Assembly: GCF_009730915.1 (NCBI RefSeq)
Contig: NC_052475.1
Coordinates: 1,178,001-1,242,000, forward strand
Reading direction: 5' to 3'
DNA from: Dioscorea cayenensis subsp. rotundata
Taxonomy: Eukaryota; Streptophyta; Magnoliopsida; Dioscoreales; Dioscoreaceae
DNA length: 64,000 bases
Shown here piece after piece: positions 47,683 through 60,554 of this stretch (position 1 is the first letter of the stretch; every line of letters starts with the position of its first letter). The notes under the pieces were generated by a model, which ran no database searches, had not been told where the DNA came from, and worked only from the letters and a program-made list of their open reading frames with translations. A program made the translations under genes and the position numbers.

Positions 47683-48628
47683 GGCTTTGGGATTTCTTCT
47701 TTGCGTCCCGTTCGAGACGATGATAAAAATCTCAATATAAAGCACGTGGTCAAAGGTTGATCCAGATTATTTCTTTGCTAGAGTTACATGTGTACTTTAA
47801 TAAGTGTGCTCTTGATCATCATGTTGGAAATTTCTTATTTTATTTTATTTTGCTTTGTTTTCAATTAGTTTTTTTATAATATGTTTGATGATCTTCAATT
47901 AAACAACATTTTAAAAAATATTTTTTAAATGTTTAATTTTTATTAATAGTCATTGAATCAGATTGGACCAACTCCATACAAGATTTTTCTATTTGTTAAT
48001 GTAATGATTGCAAATAAACTAACTCCTTAAATCTCACATCGGCTATGAGATGGACTCCTTGTGTGCATATAAGTGATGGGCATTCTCCACCACTAGGCCG
48101 GTCAGTGTCTTTATCAGCCGGGTAATGTAATAATTACAAATGAACTAACCCTTTTAGTCCCACATCGGCTATAAAATTATTATTATGGGTAAAATTGTTC
48201 AATTTGAATCTAGAAAGTTTTATGATATCTAAGTACTCATCACACAAAAAATAAAAAAAAAAAAGGTAATGGAAATGTTTAATAGCTTGTAGAAGCAAAC
48301 TCTGAAAATTACAAGACTTCACTTATTGATGTTCCTGAAAGAGGGTGGTGAAACAAGACCCTACATCTACTCTGCCTCTCCAGATTATCAGCCGTTCTCT
48401 CTGGAGAAAAAACAAGTAATTACAATTAGCAATTATTCAAAGAGTTAAAAACATTGGTTATAATTCATCACATTTACCTCGGGAGACCTGAACATGTTTC
48501 AAAATTTGAGCAGATTGCCTGGCTTTCTTATAATTATTTAAAAAGAAATGGCAAGCGCTACATTGGTTCATCGATGAATATTTTAAGAATGCAAGTAGAA
48601 AGCTAAGTAGATAAGAAAAGTACCTTTG
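47683..48628. other. Intergenic region with short repeat pair
   Basis: Thioesterase promoter on the right side of its start, PDI gene 3' sequence on the left end of the next gene. Between them lies a pair of 50-bp direct repeats containing CACATCGGCTAT (47997-48172). No gene is seen. Confidence 0.5.
47997..48172. repeat. 50-bp direct repeat pair with CACATCGGCTAT
   Basis: Copies at 47997-48046 and 48123-48172 (offset 126) share TAATGTAATxATTxCAAAT, AACTAAC and (C/T)CACATCGGCTAT. Sequences with TCCCACATCGG are widespread in plant genomes as parts of non-coding repeats, probably terminal repeats of small retroelements; here only a short fragment is left. Age and family are uncertain. Confidence 0.5.
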
Positions 48629-51600
48629 TTACAGTTCATCCTTAATGGAGTCAGGTTCAACTGGTTCAACTGATTCAACTGGGTCGACTGCAGCATCCTT
48701 ATCTTTGTCGGTCACCCTGTTTTTCTGTATGAAATTGATCATGTCTTCTGCTGTTCTATCGCCATCGTACTGGACGAGCTTGTTGCTGGCTGATGAAAAG
48801 AAGAGGGTAGGATAACCTTGGACCTCAAACTCATTTGGAACATCATTTGCAGTTGCATCCTGCAAATGATTGGCACAATGGAGAATGTGATTAACAAAGT
48901 TATCAATAGAGAATTGATTCAGTATATTTCATGCAATTTAACATTTTGTTGGATTGTGGATAAGAAACAATACAGCATAATAAAAAATGCTACCACTAAG
49001 TAGGTAAAGAGTGAGAGGAAGCAGGTGTTTGTGCTAAATAAAAGCATAAAGTGTATTCTGGGAGATATAGGACTAAGACAAGATCACATGAAACAGATTC
49101 AAGATTAAATAAGACTGGCTCATCAATTAACTGACTTACAAAGAGAAATGTAGAATCAGCAAAAGAAGATGAAAATAAAACTTCAGCTTAGAGAAATGAA
49201 GATAGTGTAGCACTTAAGTGGATGAAATAAAATTACCATCTTTGCAATGATCACATCAGCATCGTTTTGAAAAGAGACCGCTACTTCATCTAAAATAGGA
49301 GCTAGTTTCTTGCAATGTCCACACCAGGGGGCATAAAATTCAAGCAGAACTGCAACATAAAATCAGTGCATTGCTGTATTGTCAAATGAAGCAACTTATA
49401 ATCACAAAAGGCTAATCTTGTGCTAAAAAAAATTAAAAATATAAATTTCTGCAAACACTAGACAGGTCCCCTATTCTCGAATTTTAAGAGCTACAATACC
49501 ATGCATTCCTAGCAGCATGATCCAACAAGTCCACAGAAAATTTCAGAAAAGGTTAATATGTGTGCAATGAGCTGATCAAGTATATTTGATGCAAACATTT
49601 ATATGTGCATTACAATCAAGACAGGATACAAATGAACTAACCATTCTTTCCAGACTTGAAAACTACATCATCCAGGGTGTTGGCCACAACCACCTTCACT
49701 GGTTCATCATTAACCTCAGGGATAGGCTCTGATTTTTTAAATGGTGTCAAACTTCCATCCTGAGGGCATGACATCAAGCGTTAAAATAAAATAAATAGCC
49801 TGGAGCAGGAAGCCTCCTGCTTATGAGAATAGATCAATAAGACAAATAATATTAAGAGAAAATAATCAAACTTCTTTGTTTAGACCCTCCTGTGATAAGG
49901 GAGAAGTACCTACCTTGAACTCCTGCAGCCAAGGGGCAATTTGATCAGGTTTCACATTAGCCTTTAGATATTTCTGGCCATCAGAATTTATTACAATGAC
50001 AAGGGGCACCTGCTCCTCGTTAAGTCCAAAGAACTGTCAAGAAATTCATTCGCAAGTGCAAAGCTTGTCAAATAATATCCAAGAAGCAACAAAAGAAAAA
50101 GAAGAATCAATCAATATCAACAAGGAACAACCTGGAAGGCACCTTGACTGGCATCAATATCACCAATAAGAAAGCTTATGTTCTGCCCTTTGTAATGCTC
50201 AGCAGCACTTTGATACTTGGACTTGAAATCTTCGAAATCCTCATTGCTGAAGTTGAGAAAGAGCATAGCCTGTAAATTACCAGATGCAAATAGGAAGAAC
50301 ATAAGTAGATGAAAAACAAATCCATTGGTTTGACCATATCAAACTTCAAACATTAATCATGCATAAAAAATTAGCATACCAAGGAGATATATTACTAGCA
50401 ACTCTCTAGTATCCAATATTATTTAGGAATTTTGACTGCATTACCCTAAAATGATGCAAGCAGCTAAATCATGATAATTTCGAACCTCTGATACATAATG
50501 CAGTAGCATCACCACACTATACCAAATTAAAATCAGGGCATCATATAGATCTAAAATGCGAGTTGCAAAGTAAATGAGAAAGATGCAGGGAGCCAGATAG
50601 GAATATTAACATCTGAAGAGTTAAGGACAAAGATGTGAGATACTAAAAAGCACCATTAAAAAATCAGGTGACGGACAAATTCAGTCATTTACAAAGAAGA
50701 AGACAGTGAGAAATTAATAAAGGTTCACATAAAGCCTTCACAAGAGAAACTACAAGTTAATCAGAAAGAAGAAGACAATGACAAATATATAAAGGTTAAT
50801 GTAAAGTCTTAACACGCCATAAAAAGAGTGCACTTAAGTGACAATGCCAAATAATTAAACATTGCATTATTAAAACAGCAATGATGCAAGGAGATGAAAG
50901 TCTGCATTATTAGTCATATAAGAATGCCAAGAATACCAGATGTAATTATGTGTAAACAACAAATATAACTAAAACTTGCAGCGGAGAATATTATTCAATA
51001 TGAGCTATAAAAACAATATACATAAAACAGGTGAGAAACATAGAAAGCATGATGCCATACATACAAGTCTATGTCTATACAATCTGCCCTTACCTTGTCA
51101 TTAGGGCTGTTGAAGAATTTTATAACATATGGATGATTAGAGGGATCCTTGTTAAACATGGTTACAACAGGCGTACTGGAAACTTCAATAAAGCTCACTA
51201 AAGCATCCACTTGAAAATCCTGCAAGCAAAAAAGGCAACTCATGAGAAAGGGTAGTCTATACCCTTTTAAACCCTTTTAGACAAGGAAAGATAAATTTCA
51301 TGACTCCATAAAATCAATTAAATATGGAGATTAAAAAATACCTCGGTGTCAACAACAAGTTCATCAAAAGGCTTAAGTAATCTAACTGTGGGATGTTTTA
51401 CAGTGGAATCTCCACGGGGAAGGAGTTTAGCATCAGAAGTGTGGCGAAAATCATAATCTGAACGCAATTTTTCAGCTACGGTAATATAGTTTTCAAACTT
51501 CTCGCCAGCAAAGTCAGGAAATATCCCCACCTGCAATCAAGTCAATTCAAACAAAATCAATACCAAGTAAAAAACAAAAATCAGAACACCACTTAACTAA

Positions 51601-52412
51601 ACAAAGGGAAAATGAAAAACATAAGTTCTTACAATAACAACTTTCTTCTCATCAAGAAGACTAATGGCATCATCAGACGATTTGATCTCAGAAGATGCAG
51701 GACCAACCTGCTTCTTCAGATATTCAACTATACCTTCTGCATCTCGAGGGCCTTTAAAATCTTCAATGCTCTGCCCCTCATTCCTTATAATCTTAAGTGT
51801 CGGATAACCTTTCACATCATATTTCGAGGCAAGATCCCTGTTTGCTTCCTCATTGGCATCAACCTTTGCAAGAATAACAGGAGGGTCGTGCTTGCTAAGA
51901 ATTGCCGCCGCCTTCTCATACTACATGGAAAAAAAAAAAAATCAAACTTTCAGCAAAGATTAGTTTTTTCCCAACAAGTAAAACCTCCATTTTTAAATGA
52001 CCATTACCTCAGGAGCAAGACTCTTACAGTGCCCACACCTGTTAAAGAAACCAGCAAAACTTATTTCCTCCATGAAAAAAAAGGCACAAAAATCTCACTT
52101 AAAATTAGACACCATCAAAACTCCCCAAAACACGATGCATACAACCAAGAAGGAATTTTGAACAGAAATCAACACTCTCAGAGCACAAAACAAGAGATAA
52201 ACCAAAGTAAATCGTTACCAAGGCGCATAGAACTCGACCACGATGAAACGGTGCTTGGCTACAGTCTCAGAGAAGTTCCCCGAGTCCAGAGTAAGAACAA
52301 AAGAAGGCTCCTCCACTACACTCTCCTCCGCAGTCTCCTCCGCCCTCAACGGCGAGACGCAGAGTAGCAGAACGGCTACGGCGAAGTGGATCCAAACCCT
52401 AGAGACCGCCAT
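48629..52412 (-). CDS. PDIL1: Protein disulfide isomerase, ER lumen (PDIL1 type)
   Basis: Oxidative folding enzyme of the ER. Ten exons, 52219-52412, 52008-52038, 51633-51920, 51342-51530, 51094-51219, 50132-50269, 49914-50033, 49642-49759, 49237-49349 and 48629-48859, give 515 residues, the classic PDI size. Exon 2 is only 31 bp and carries the first active site. Layout a-b-b'-a': signal peptide [20 protein letters not shown]; domain a with [15 protein letters not shown] and VKGYPTLK; b and b' domains ([40 protein letters not shown]); domain a' with [16 protein letters not shown] and VQGYPTLFF; acidic tail and the ER-retention end KDEL. Both CGHC sites are intact. NFS and NIS sites in the b' domain could be glycosylated. 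The frame is open upstream of the ATG, but the signal peptide fixes the start at 52412. Confidence 0.97.
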
Positions 52413-54007
52413 TGGAGGAGAAGAAGAGAGATGAAGGGCTTCTTGCGTGAACCGAGATCGCTGCACCGCAGCGATCGGGTCATAAGATGAGTACTCGTGG
52501 CAAGCTGGGTCAAGGTCTTGTCCAATAGAATTATGACACGTGTATATGTTCAGCGTGTTGCGTGTTCTATACGCGTAGCGGATCACGTGATCGGAATGTA
52601 TAGGTTCTGTGGACTTTGTAAGGAAGAACGGAGGGCAGTGTCTTAAACGTCAACATGTCTAATAAATCTTTGGAATTTTTTTTCTTGCACTATTCTATAC
52701 GTCTTTTCATAATATCAAAATCATTCTCATATATCGGCAATGTTTTTTAATTTAATTAAATTTATCTAATATTACTATTTTCCTATAACATCAACTGCAG
52801 CCTCTAGCGGGAACTCCGCAAATTTATATATATATATTATTATTATAATCCAATCATCATGTTTTGGAAAATATATAATTTTTTATTATTGCACATCAAT
52901 TAAGAGAACCAAATTTTTTATCTTCTGCATGGGTGTCCAATACTTAAACTATTTGATTATTATCATATAATAAAAGTGAGTTTTTCTCACTTAGCAACCT
53001 CAATAAATATAAGCTTACCTCAAAAATGATTCGAGGACAAAGTGAGCTCACCCATCATGCTTATGTGAACTTATGTCAAAACTAATTAAGTTGATATTGA
53101 GACTGACAATCAAATGGTCTAATAGTATTTAGATCCTTGTTAAAACCTTTCACAAGTGATGAAAATTTGAATCGCAAGTGAGAGTATATTTGAGGTTATG
53201 TATGAATGGTCCCAACACCCATGCATATGCAGATCCTACTCCCATTTGCTCCGCAGAGACTTGTGTACACCAAAAAAATATGTCACTCAGGCCTGATGCC
53301 TTAATCCGGTCTAGTTAAACTTGTACTTAGCTCTGGTGAGCTAAGGCAATCTTAACTACCACCGTGAGCTCAACAGGAATATTAAAAATAAAATAAAATA
53401 TAAAATATAAAAAAGCATCTTTGATGCAAGTCTACTTTCTGGGCGACATTGGTCCAGTGAGTTAGTTTGTCGTATCGTTGGTTGGCTCCCGTGAACCATC
53501 TTCACATGCCGTAGCTAGACTTGATAAATATACACATAGTCCGCGAATTGCTTGTGGACATTTATTTAAATCCTAATTTTCTATCGATCTGGTAAAAAAA
53601 AATTTTGTCATTTATTCCATACGCTCTCAAATCAATGCACACTCACAACTGGTGATCCGTTACAACTGAAATATAAATCTTTTGGTTAGTAAATTTTTTG
53701 ATAAATGATTTGTTGTTTAAAGAAACTATATATGTATACAAATGCATAATTATATGTATATGTCATCACGAAAATAATGATAATTTTGAAAATATGAATA
53801 AATTTTATTATACACACCAAAGTTTGGATCTAGAGCGAAGATCTGAAAAATATGGATTCAAATACAGATGGGGTGCCATGTGAACTACTACATGCCAAAT
53901 TGCCAACTCAAAGATGATGGTGATGATGATGATTAAGAAGAAAGGGCCTGCTCTTAATGTTCAACAATAGAAAATGATAGTAAAACAGGGGATCATATCT
54001 CCCATTT

Positions 54008-54038
<31 letters not shown>

Positions 54039-54597
54039 AGCTTAATAAGACATTAAACATAAGCATAATAGAACATGGAAAGAATGGTTTCTTTGCTGCT
54101 TTAGGGTTAAACACAAAATTCCCTTGCAGCTCACCCTAATATGATTCACAAAATAGAAGCTTGATGATAAAATAAACCTCCTTTGAATAACTGAAATGAT
54201 ATGTTACTGGTTAATCAACTGGTCACCAAAAAGCTCTTCCATATCTTGATATTCTTAATCCATGGCCATGACCAGCTCTGCAAGAAAGCATCAGAGGAAC
54301 TCCTACTACTCTACAACCAATGAACAAATGAATGAATTTATATACACATCTGTCTCCTCTAACTAGCTAGCATCAATGTACCTCAAGAACCCGCGGAGAT
54401 GATACACCGATCTTTCCATCCATTCTCCGCTTCAATAAGCATTTTTCTGTCTCCGAAGAGGGCACACCAAATACCAATCATTTCCGAATATTAGCTGTGA
54501 ATATATAGATATGTTAGCTGTAAAGGATATCACTTGCAATCCCATCATATGGGCTAGAAGTATTGCAATTGACCCAGTTTGCACTATGATAGAGTAA
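52413..54597. other. Intergenic region with decayed repeats
   Basis: PDI promoter next to 52413, then AT-rich DNA. Between about 52980 and 53520 the sequence is less AT-rich and may be an old transposon remnant (several TGAGCTCA-type words), but I could not identify it. An (AAC)n microsatellite covers about 54006-54038. The end belongs to the 3' untranslated region of the minus-strand gene. Confidence 0.45.
54006..54038. repeat. (AAC)n microsatellite
   Basis: About eleven uninterrupted CAA units just downstream of the DUF632 gene. Confidence 0.9.
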
Positions 54598-57500
54598 CTA
54601 AGTGGTGCCGGCGCTCTGTGCTATTTCATCAGGCATTCGAAGCCCTTCATATGCTTTCAATGTGTCTGAAGTAAAATTTTTCAATGCTTCAAATATCGGC
54701 ACAAGGCCATTTCGCAAACTGCCGGAAGCTACTTCTTGAACTTGCTTCACAGCTTCTGCATGTTTGGCCCTCTCTTCTTCCACTCTTTTCTTGATCGAGT
54801 CTAGTGCCAACACACGATCATCAATGGGTGCCTGGTTGTTTTCAGAGGCCAAGATAACATTCAGATTGCTGTTCTCTTGATACAGAGATTTCAGCCTCCT
54901 AGAATAATCTCTGGACAAATATTCAGCTTTCAGTTTCTGTCGTTGTTCCTCATCTTGACTCTCCCAAAGTTGATGCACATTTGCAGCAAAAGCACGCATT
55001 GTTCTAATGACCTCAACCTCTGAGATCCTTTGCATAGCATGGAACCAATCATTGGATATGATAAAAATGGCCGGAGCTCCAATTCTGCTAGGTGAGAAAG
55101 GTACAACACCATCAGGTGTTACTTCCTCTTCTCGAGGAAGCCACCTAATCAGCCATCCATTCAGGGTTTCGATATAAGTTTTCTGGCTTTGGATCCACTC
55201 ATTGAAAGAAGAACACCAGTGTAACAATTCCCGTTCTAGTTCTATTGTGGCCTTATCTACAGAATTTCTTTGGATTGCTGTTTTAGCCATAAAATTTTGA
55301 TTTTGGCTTTCAACTATGGCCTGAAATTGCTTTTGATGGCATTCGAGCACAAATTTCCACATTCTTATCAACCTGCACACCAGATAATGATTTTGCATTC
55401 AAATTAAGCTTGGCAAGAGTAGGGTACCAGATAAGGATGTTCTACGTCACCTAAAACCATCCATTGCAATTAGGATTAGAATGACTCAAGAAAGGTTATC
55501 AGTTTCAAGAATTAAATTTTAGTTCCAGCATGTCTAACATTATGACTTTAGGTAAAATTCTACTCTTGTTTAATAAACCTCATCATACTCTCCATGAAAT
55601 CCTTCTGTGTTGTTTCATTCTACAGAAAAAAACCAGGTAGTTAAGTACTTAAGTCGTAAAGCTTACTTGAACACCACTAACAACAGGGAAGCAATTTCAA
55701 CAATAACCACCAGAATAATAACTCATGGAAATATGAGCTTGTACACACATGCATACACTCAACAAACAAATGTCAGATTAAATCAATGCAACTGAAAACT
55801 AATGATAGTGATAGAGCAAGAAATTGGGTTGAACATACTAAAGGTAGAACAAGTAAAAAACGAACTATGAACATTCATACCCTTGAATTAACTCAACCAG
55901 TTGAGGTTGCAACTCTTCATCTCTAACTTTGTGCATCCTTATTGAAATGACATCCACAGATTTGAGAACAATGCTTATTTTTGTGCGAAGAATTCTTATT
56001 GATTCCCGAACAGAATCAATCTTGTTTGACTCGGCTCCACTGTCATCCAAAGCTTTCAGTTCCATGTACTTCTTATCATAAATGACCCGAAGTCTTTCTT
56101 CCTCCTATCACAACCACCTAAGCAATTTTAAAAGAAAGTTTGACCTCAAATGAAATGGTACAAATTCTTTAGAAATGCATTCGTTCCAATAGGATAGTAA
56201 ACGGAACATATCAGGCCATCAGCACAAGTTAGCAGTTATATTCTTGACAATAAAGGAAAAAATCCATTAGTTTATATATAATCTTGTATGATTTCTAATG
56301 TCCATATTGCAATCAGGAGTGCAACAGTAACTAACACATTGCTTGGTATATAAATCTGAAATTGCTATTGGCCAAAGTGGGCAATTCAACTTTGAAGCAC
56401 AAAATGTATACAAAGAAATAACTGGAACAAGTTTTCAAAATTTATTGAGGAGTTCAAGTTATACCTCACATTGATCAATTAATATGGGATAAAAGCCTAA
56501 TTTAATAGAGCTTAACAAAAAAGGTAAAAACCAGAAAAGGTAGAAATTCATTCTAAGGTTTTTATAAAGCAATTCTATGATTTATAGTACATAATTACTA
56601 CAAGTAGTACCTTAATTTCCTTATAAAGCTTCTTCTCCCATTCATACAACTTCTCCAGAGTTGATGAAAGGTTGCTAAACTTCATATTAGTGTGACTTTC
56701 AGAAGCTGCATGACCCATATTGTTCCTTTCCAACACACTACCATAAGAATTTTGGGAAGACACCAAGACTGGCAGAGCCATGAAATCCAAGATCCAGGAA
56801 AAGATTGCTGCAACAAGACTTACAGGATTCACAATTCCACAAAATTATAAGTGATTACTTCACGTAATTGAACAATTCATGAGATAGAGAAAGAAACGGT
56901 ATCTTTTCTAGCTGGTTGCAGTAAACAACGAAAATTATACAGTCAGGAGCATCTATTTTTATCTTTTGACAGGCTATTCAACAACTTCTTAATAACTTGT
57001 AAGCTAAGAAAAGGAAAACTTCATCTAAATCCTGTACATAGTAACAAGTCAGATATACACTGATGACATTAGCATGACTAGAATGGGCTAAGTGAGAAAG
57101 CTAGAAATTTCTCCACTAATCAAACTTAATGAAGAACTGGTCATATGGACAATATCAATTTAACAAACTGAGGAAGAATCATATTCTAGCGGCCGTCACA
57201 TTTTGACTTGGAATACTCTTAGGATCTTAAACAACAAGAAATTACAGAGCACCTACTATGGAATGGCATGGCGATAGCATGATGCCCTTCAATTCAGATA
57301 AAATAAAAATCACTGCAGTGAAGAACATACAAGAGTTAAAAATTTTAAAATGGAACATAAAATTCAAGTCTAGCAATGGGACCATATTTCCCTAAAATCA
57401 ATTGTGTTGCAGAGGAAAGTTGCACACTTTGGCAAACATTTTCTAGCAAAGAGAGCAGAACACTTTGAATCCCTTCAATCACAAAACGGTTTCTCTTTAT

Positions 57501-58860
57501 TTTTTTTAGGATCAGGCTAAAGCAATCCTAAGAAATAATCCTCTCTTCCTATCAACATCAAACTAAACCATCCCAAGTTGCTACAAAGAACAGCAAACAA
57601 TTTAAGAAATGCACAGATAAGCAAATCAACGGAATACCAACCTCTCAGAATTCCATTGGCACTGCGGTACCGCATCTTGCCAACTTCAAGCATTACCGAT
57701 AGCTCCTGCCCAAACCTTGAAGCCAACTTAAACTGCTCCTTGATCTCCTCCACAGCTTCCATAACATTCCTCGTCGCGTGCACTGACAATGCCGTCACAC
57801 CACTCGCCTCCGTAGCTAGTGACGCATCCTCTTCAAAGCTCACACTTTTCCGCCTTACATGTCCTTCCTCTGTTCCCGACCCACTCCCCTTAGATTTTTC
57901 ACCTTCAGAGGCACTCTCCTTGCTCTCCTTCTCCTCCACCACGTCCTTCACCTCCTCTTTTTCTTGTTCCGGAGCCACGGCCTTTGAAGTCCCAGCGCCA
58001 GAGTCCTCCTCTATTACCTTTTTCTCCTTCTCCATCTTCTTCACTGGCTCAGGCTCCATCTCGTCCTCCAAATCAGGAATGCCCTCCTTCTCTCTCACCT
58101 CATCCGAATCCGGGCTACTCACCACCGAGCTCATCCGAAACTGTGAATATTCCGGCATATACTGCTCATACGAATCGAACGGGTTGAAGAAATCCCAAGC
58201 CGAGCCCGCTGGGGGAGGAGGTGGGGGAGGAGAGGAATCACGGCGAGCAGCATCCGTCCCCGGCGGATCCGGCGATCCAATAGGATCACCATAAGGCGGG
58301 TAGCTATACCCATAACCACCGTATCCCGCATAGGAATACGCGTAGGGGTTCTCTTCATATACCATGGTAGGGATCGCAGATGATCTCATGTAGTTATAGT
58401 ACGGGCTCGGCATAGCCGAAGGAGCCGCCCGTGATGGAGACGGTGAAGGCGACGGCGATCGAGTTCGAACATCATCACGTTCACCTTCGACGTTGTGTTC
58501 CGATGGAGGATCGGAAGATAAATGGATATGAGAGCCATCAAAGGAGAGGGAATGCGAGAGTGGAGTGGCAGACGAAGACGAAGACGCAGCACCATTGGAG
58601 GACGATCTAGACGGCTTCGGTTTACCTTCAGAGGAGGGAAGAGTGAGGTGAGGGGAAGAAGGAGAGGAAGAGATAGGGATAAGCTCGTCACGGGCGAAGC
58701 GGTGGAGGGCATCGCCGACAGCAGCGAGGGCGTGGAAATAGGCGGCGTGGGCGGAGGCAAGAGCGTAGCGGCCATCGACGGCAGCGCGGATCAGGTCCCG
58801 GCGCTCCCGGCAAAGGGCCAGCACCGGCGAGTCCTCCTCCTTGGACCCCGCGCAGCCCAT
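54598..58860 (-). CDS. DUF630/DUF632 protein (NRG2-like), N-myristoylated
   Basis: Plant-specific family that includes Arabidopsis NRG2, a regulator of nitrate signalling, and leaf-shape genes. Four exons, 57642-58860, 56611-56807, 55881-56104 and 54598-55372, give 804 residues. DUF630 comes first: MGCAGSKEEDSPVLALCRER with glycine 2 and cysteine 3 suited to myristoylation and palmitoylation, so membrane attachment is expected. A long disordered part follows (serine, proline, PPPPPPP, acidic KEKEEVKD stretches), then DUF632 with VMEAVEEIKEQFKLASRFGQ, LEKLYEWEKKLYKEIK, EEERLRVIYDKKYMELKALD and IRMWKFVLECHQKQF, mostly coiled coil, ending IAQSAGTT. The residue before ATG 58860 is GTG, so the start is the ATG. 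Which family member is orthologous cannot be told without a tree. Confidence 0.92.
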
Positions 58861-60342
58861 CACTGGGTAACTAGAAAGGCGCGAAGCTCGTCGGAGGCCG
58901 GCATTAGATCAGCGACCTCGCCGGCGTTCATGGAGAAGCGTTAGCGTTTCCCAAGAAAGAGGGGTTTGGGTTATAAATAGCGTTTCACGCGATCGAAGGG
59001 GAAACGAAACGGAAAAAAGGGCATGAAAAGAAAGGGCGAGTTTGAAGCGGCGATTTTTTCGTGAGCGAGAAATTGGAGCTTTGAAGGCGATCCACGCGCC
59101 GATGTTCTTCTCTGAAAATTTTTACGTGTTTTGACGTGTTTGACCCTGTACTTCAAACTAAATTGCTAGAATGCCACTGTTGGTACCGAAAGGCGGTGGC
59201 TCGGCTCGGCTCGGCTTGGCTTAATTTTGATTAACTTTTGTGATAAAGAAGTGATGGTGTTGATAGCAAACAACTTAATAACTAACAATATAAATAAATA
59301 TTTATTTATTTTTAATTATGTAAATTTTATAATTAGTTTTTTTTTTTACAAAATGCAATAAGCATGTAGATGTGCACACATGAGACAATAAGACCCACCC
59401 ATGTACCTTCATCGGGATGAATATGGATTAGATATCAAGTCCAAACCCCTAATCTATGACTTTTTTCATCAGAATGTCGAGCCCGTTTTGAGCATAGTCA
59501 ATAAGCCACCAGTATTGCCTAACCAAAAATATGAGTTCACAATCAGTATAAATGTATTTATTTTAGTTTATTTTTTAAAAAAAATATTAATTGAGGTATT
59601 ATATAATTATTAAAAATGAATTTATTTATAATAAATTTTGGAGAAAATAATACAAAAAAAGGTAGCAAGAAATTTCTTCTAATTCTAAGAATATGGAAAA
59701 TTAAAAAAAAAAAACTCTTAAATATAAGATTTTGAGGAAAAAAAATTCAAGAGAGTGATTAAGGTTGTTGGTTGTGTCCCACCCATCTAACATTGACCTA
59801 CTTGGCAAGTGTAAGTGATGTGTGTTTTGAAGGCATAACCAAAACATACTAATTAGAGTGATAGGTTTAATATTAGGTTGCAAGTTAAAATTAGTTGAGA
59901 CATCTAAGCATATTATAAAATCACAATATATGTCACTTATCTAACACATACCTAATAACAAAGAATTTTGTTAGCTTTTGGGAATTATTTATTTTATATA
60001 TTTAATGTTTTTTAGTCAAAATGATTTAGTTTATAAGTTAAATACTTCTTCAATAGATTATGGGTGGACATTAGCATTAGACTTTTATAAAAAATCAACA
60101 ATAATGGATGATTGAATTTTCTTTTCTAAAGAAAAAAAATATTTTTCTCACGGTTACTAATATTTTGTAATGTTAAAATATTAAGCTACCAATGAAATCT
60201 AAAATTTTAATTATATTTGATAAAATATTAAATATATATGTGTGTGAACCCCATGTGTTCTCAATTAAAAAAAAAAAAAAATCAAAAACAACACCAACTC
60301 ATTCTTTTTTTATACTCTTTCTTTTCAGCGGACATACGCAGG

Positions 60343-60554
60343 AAAATGTTTAGCCGCTAACGACTATTTAATCTATTGGCATCGGGTCTCTTACGTAGGG
60401 TGTTTGCCTCGAGTGTCGGATGTGGCTCCCCGAGTTTGATCCACATCTCGCGCAAGGTGAGGGCACGGTTCGGTAGTTAGCGTGGCTTCCCAACGTGTTC
60501 ATCCCTTGGTTTCGACGCTTGTCGCATTTCTAAAAAAAAAAAAAATGTTTAGCC
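60343..60554 (+). mobile_element. tRNA-derived SINE with target-site duplication
   Basis: A GC-richer body of about 175 bp (60356-60531) ends in an A run and is bounded by the 13-base direct repeat AAAATGTTTAGCC (60343-60355 and 60542-60554). Inside, TTTGCCTCGAGTG resembles a polymerase III A box and GAGTTTGATCC resembles a B box (consensus GGTTCGANTCC), about 35 bases apart. Length, A tail, boxes and the perfect duplication together fit a plant SINE that inserted fairly recently. Confidence 0.8.

Noticed and set aside
48030-48080. U-snRNA promoter-like CACATCGG element with a TATA-like ATATAA downstream
   Set aside because: The upstream element of plant snRNA genes reads RTCCCACATCG, but no U6, U2 or other snRNA sequence follows, and the motif is inside a duplicated repeat.
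51612-52367. 251-codon plus-strand open frame
   Set aside because: It is antisense to exons and introns of the PDI gene and crosses several of its splice sites; its composition is not that of a known protein.
57578-58294. 238-codon plus-strand open frame
   Set aside because: Antisense shadow of the low-complexity DUF630/632 first exon; serine-rich only because the sense strand is acidic and GC-rich.
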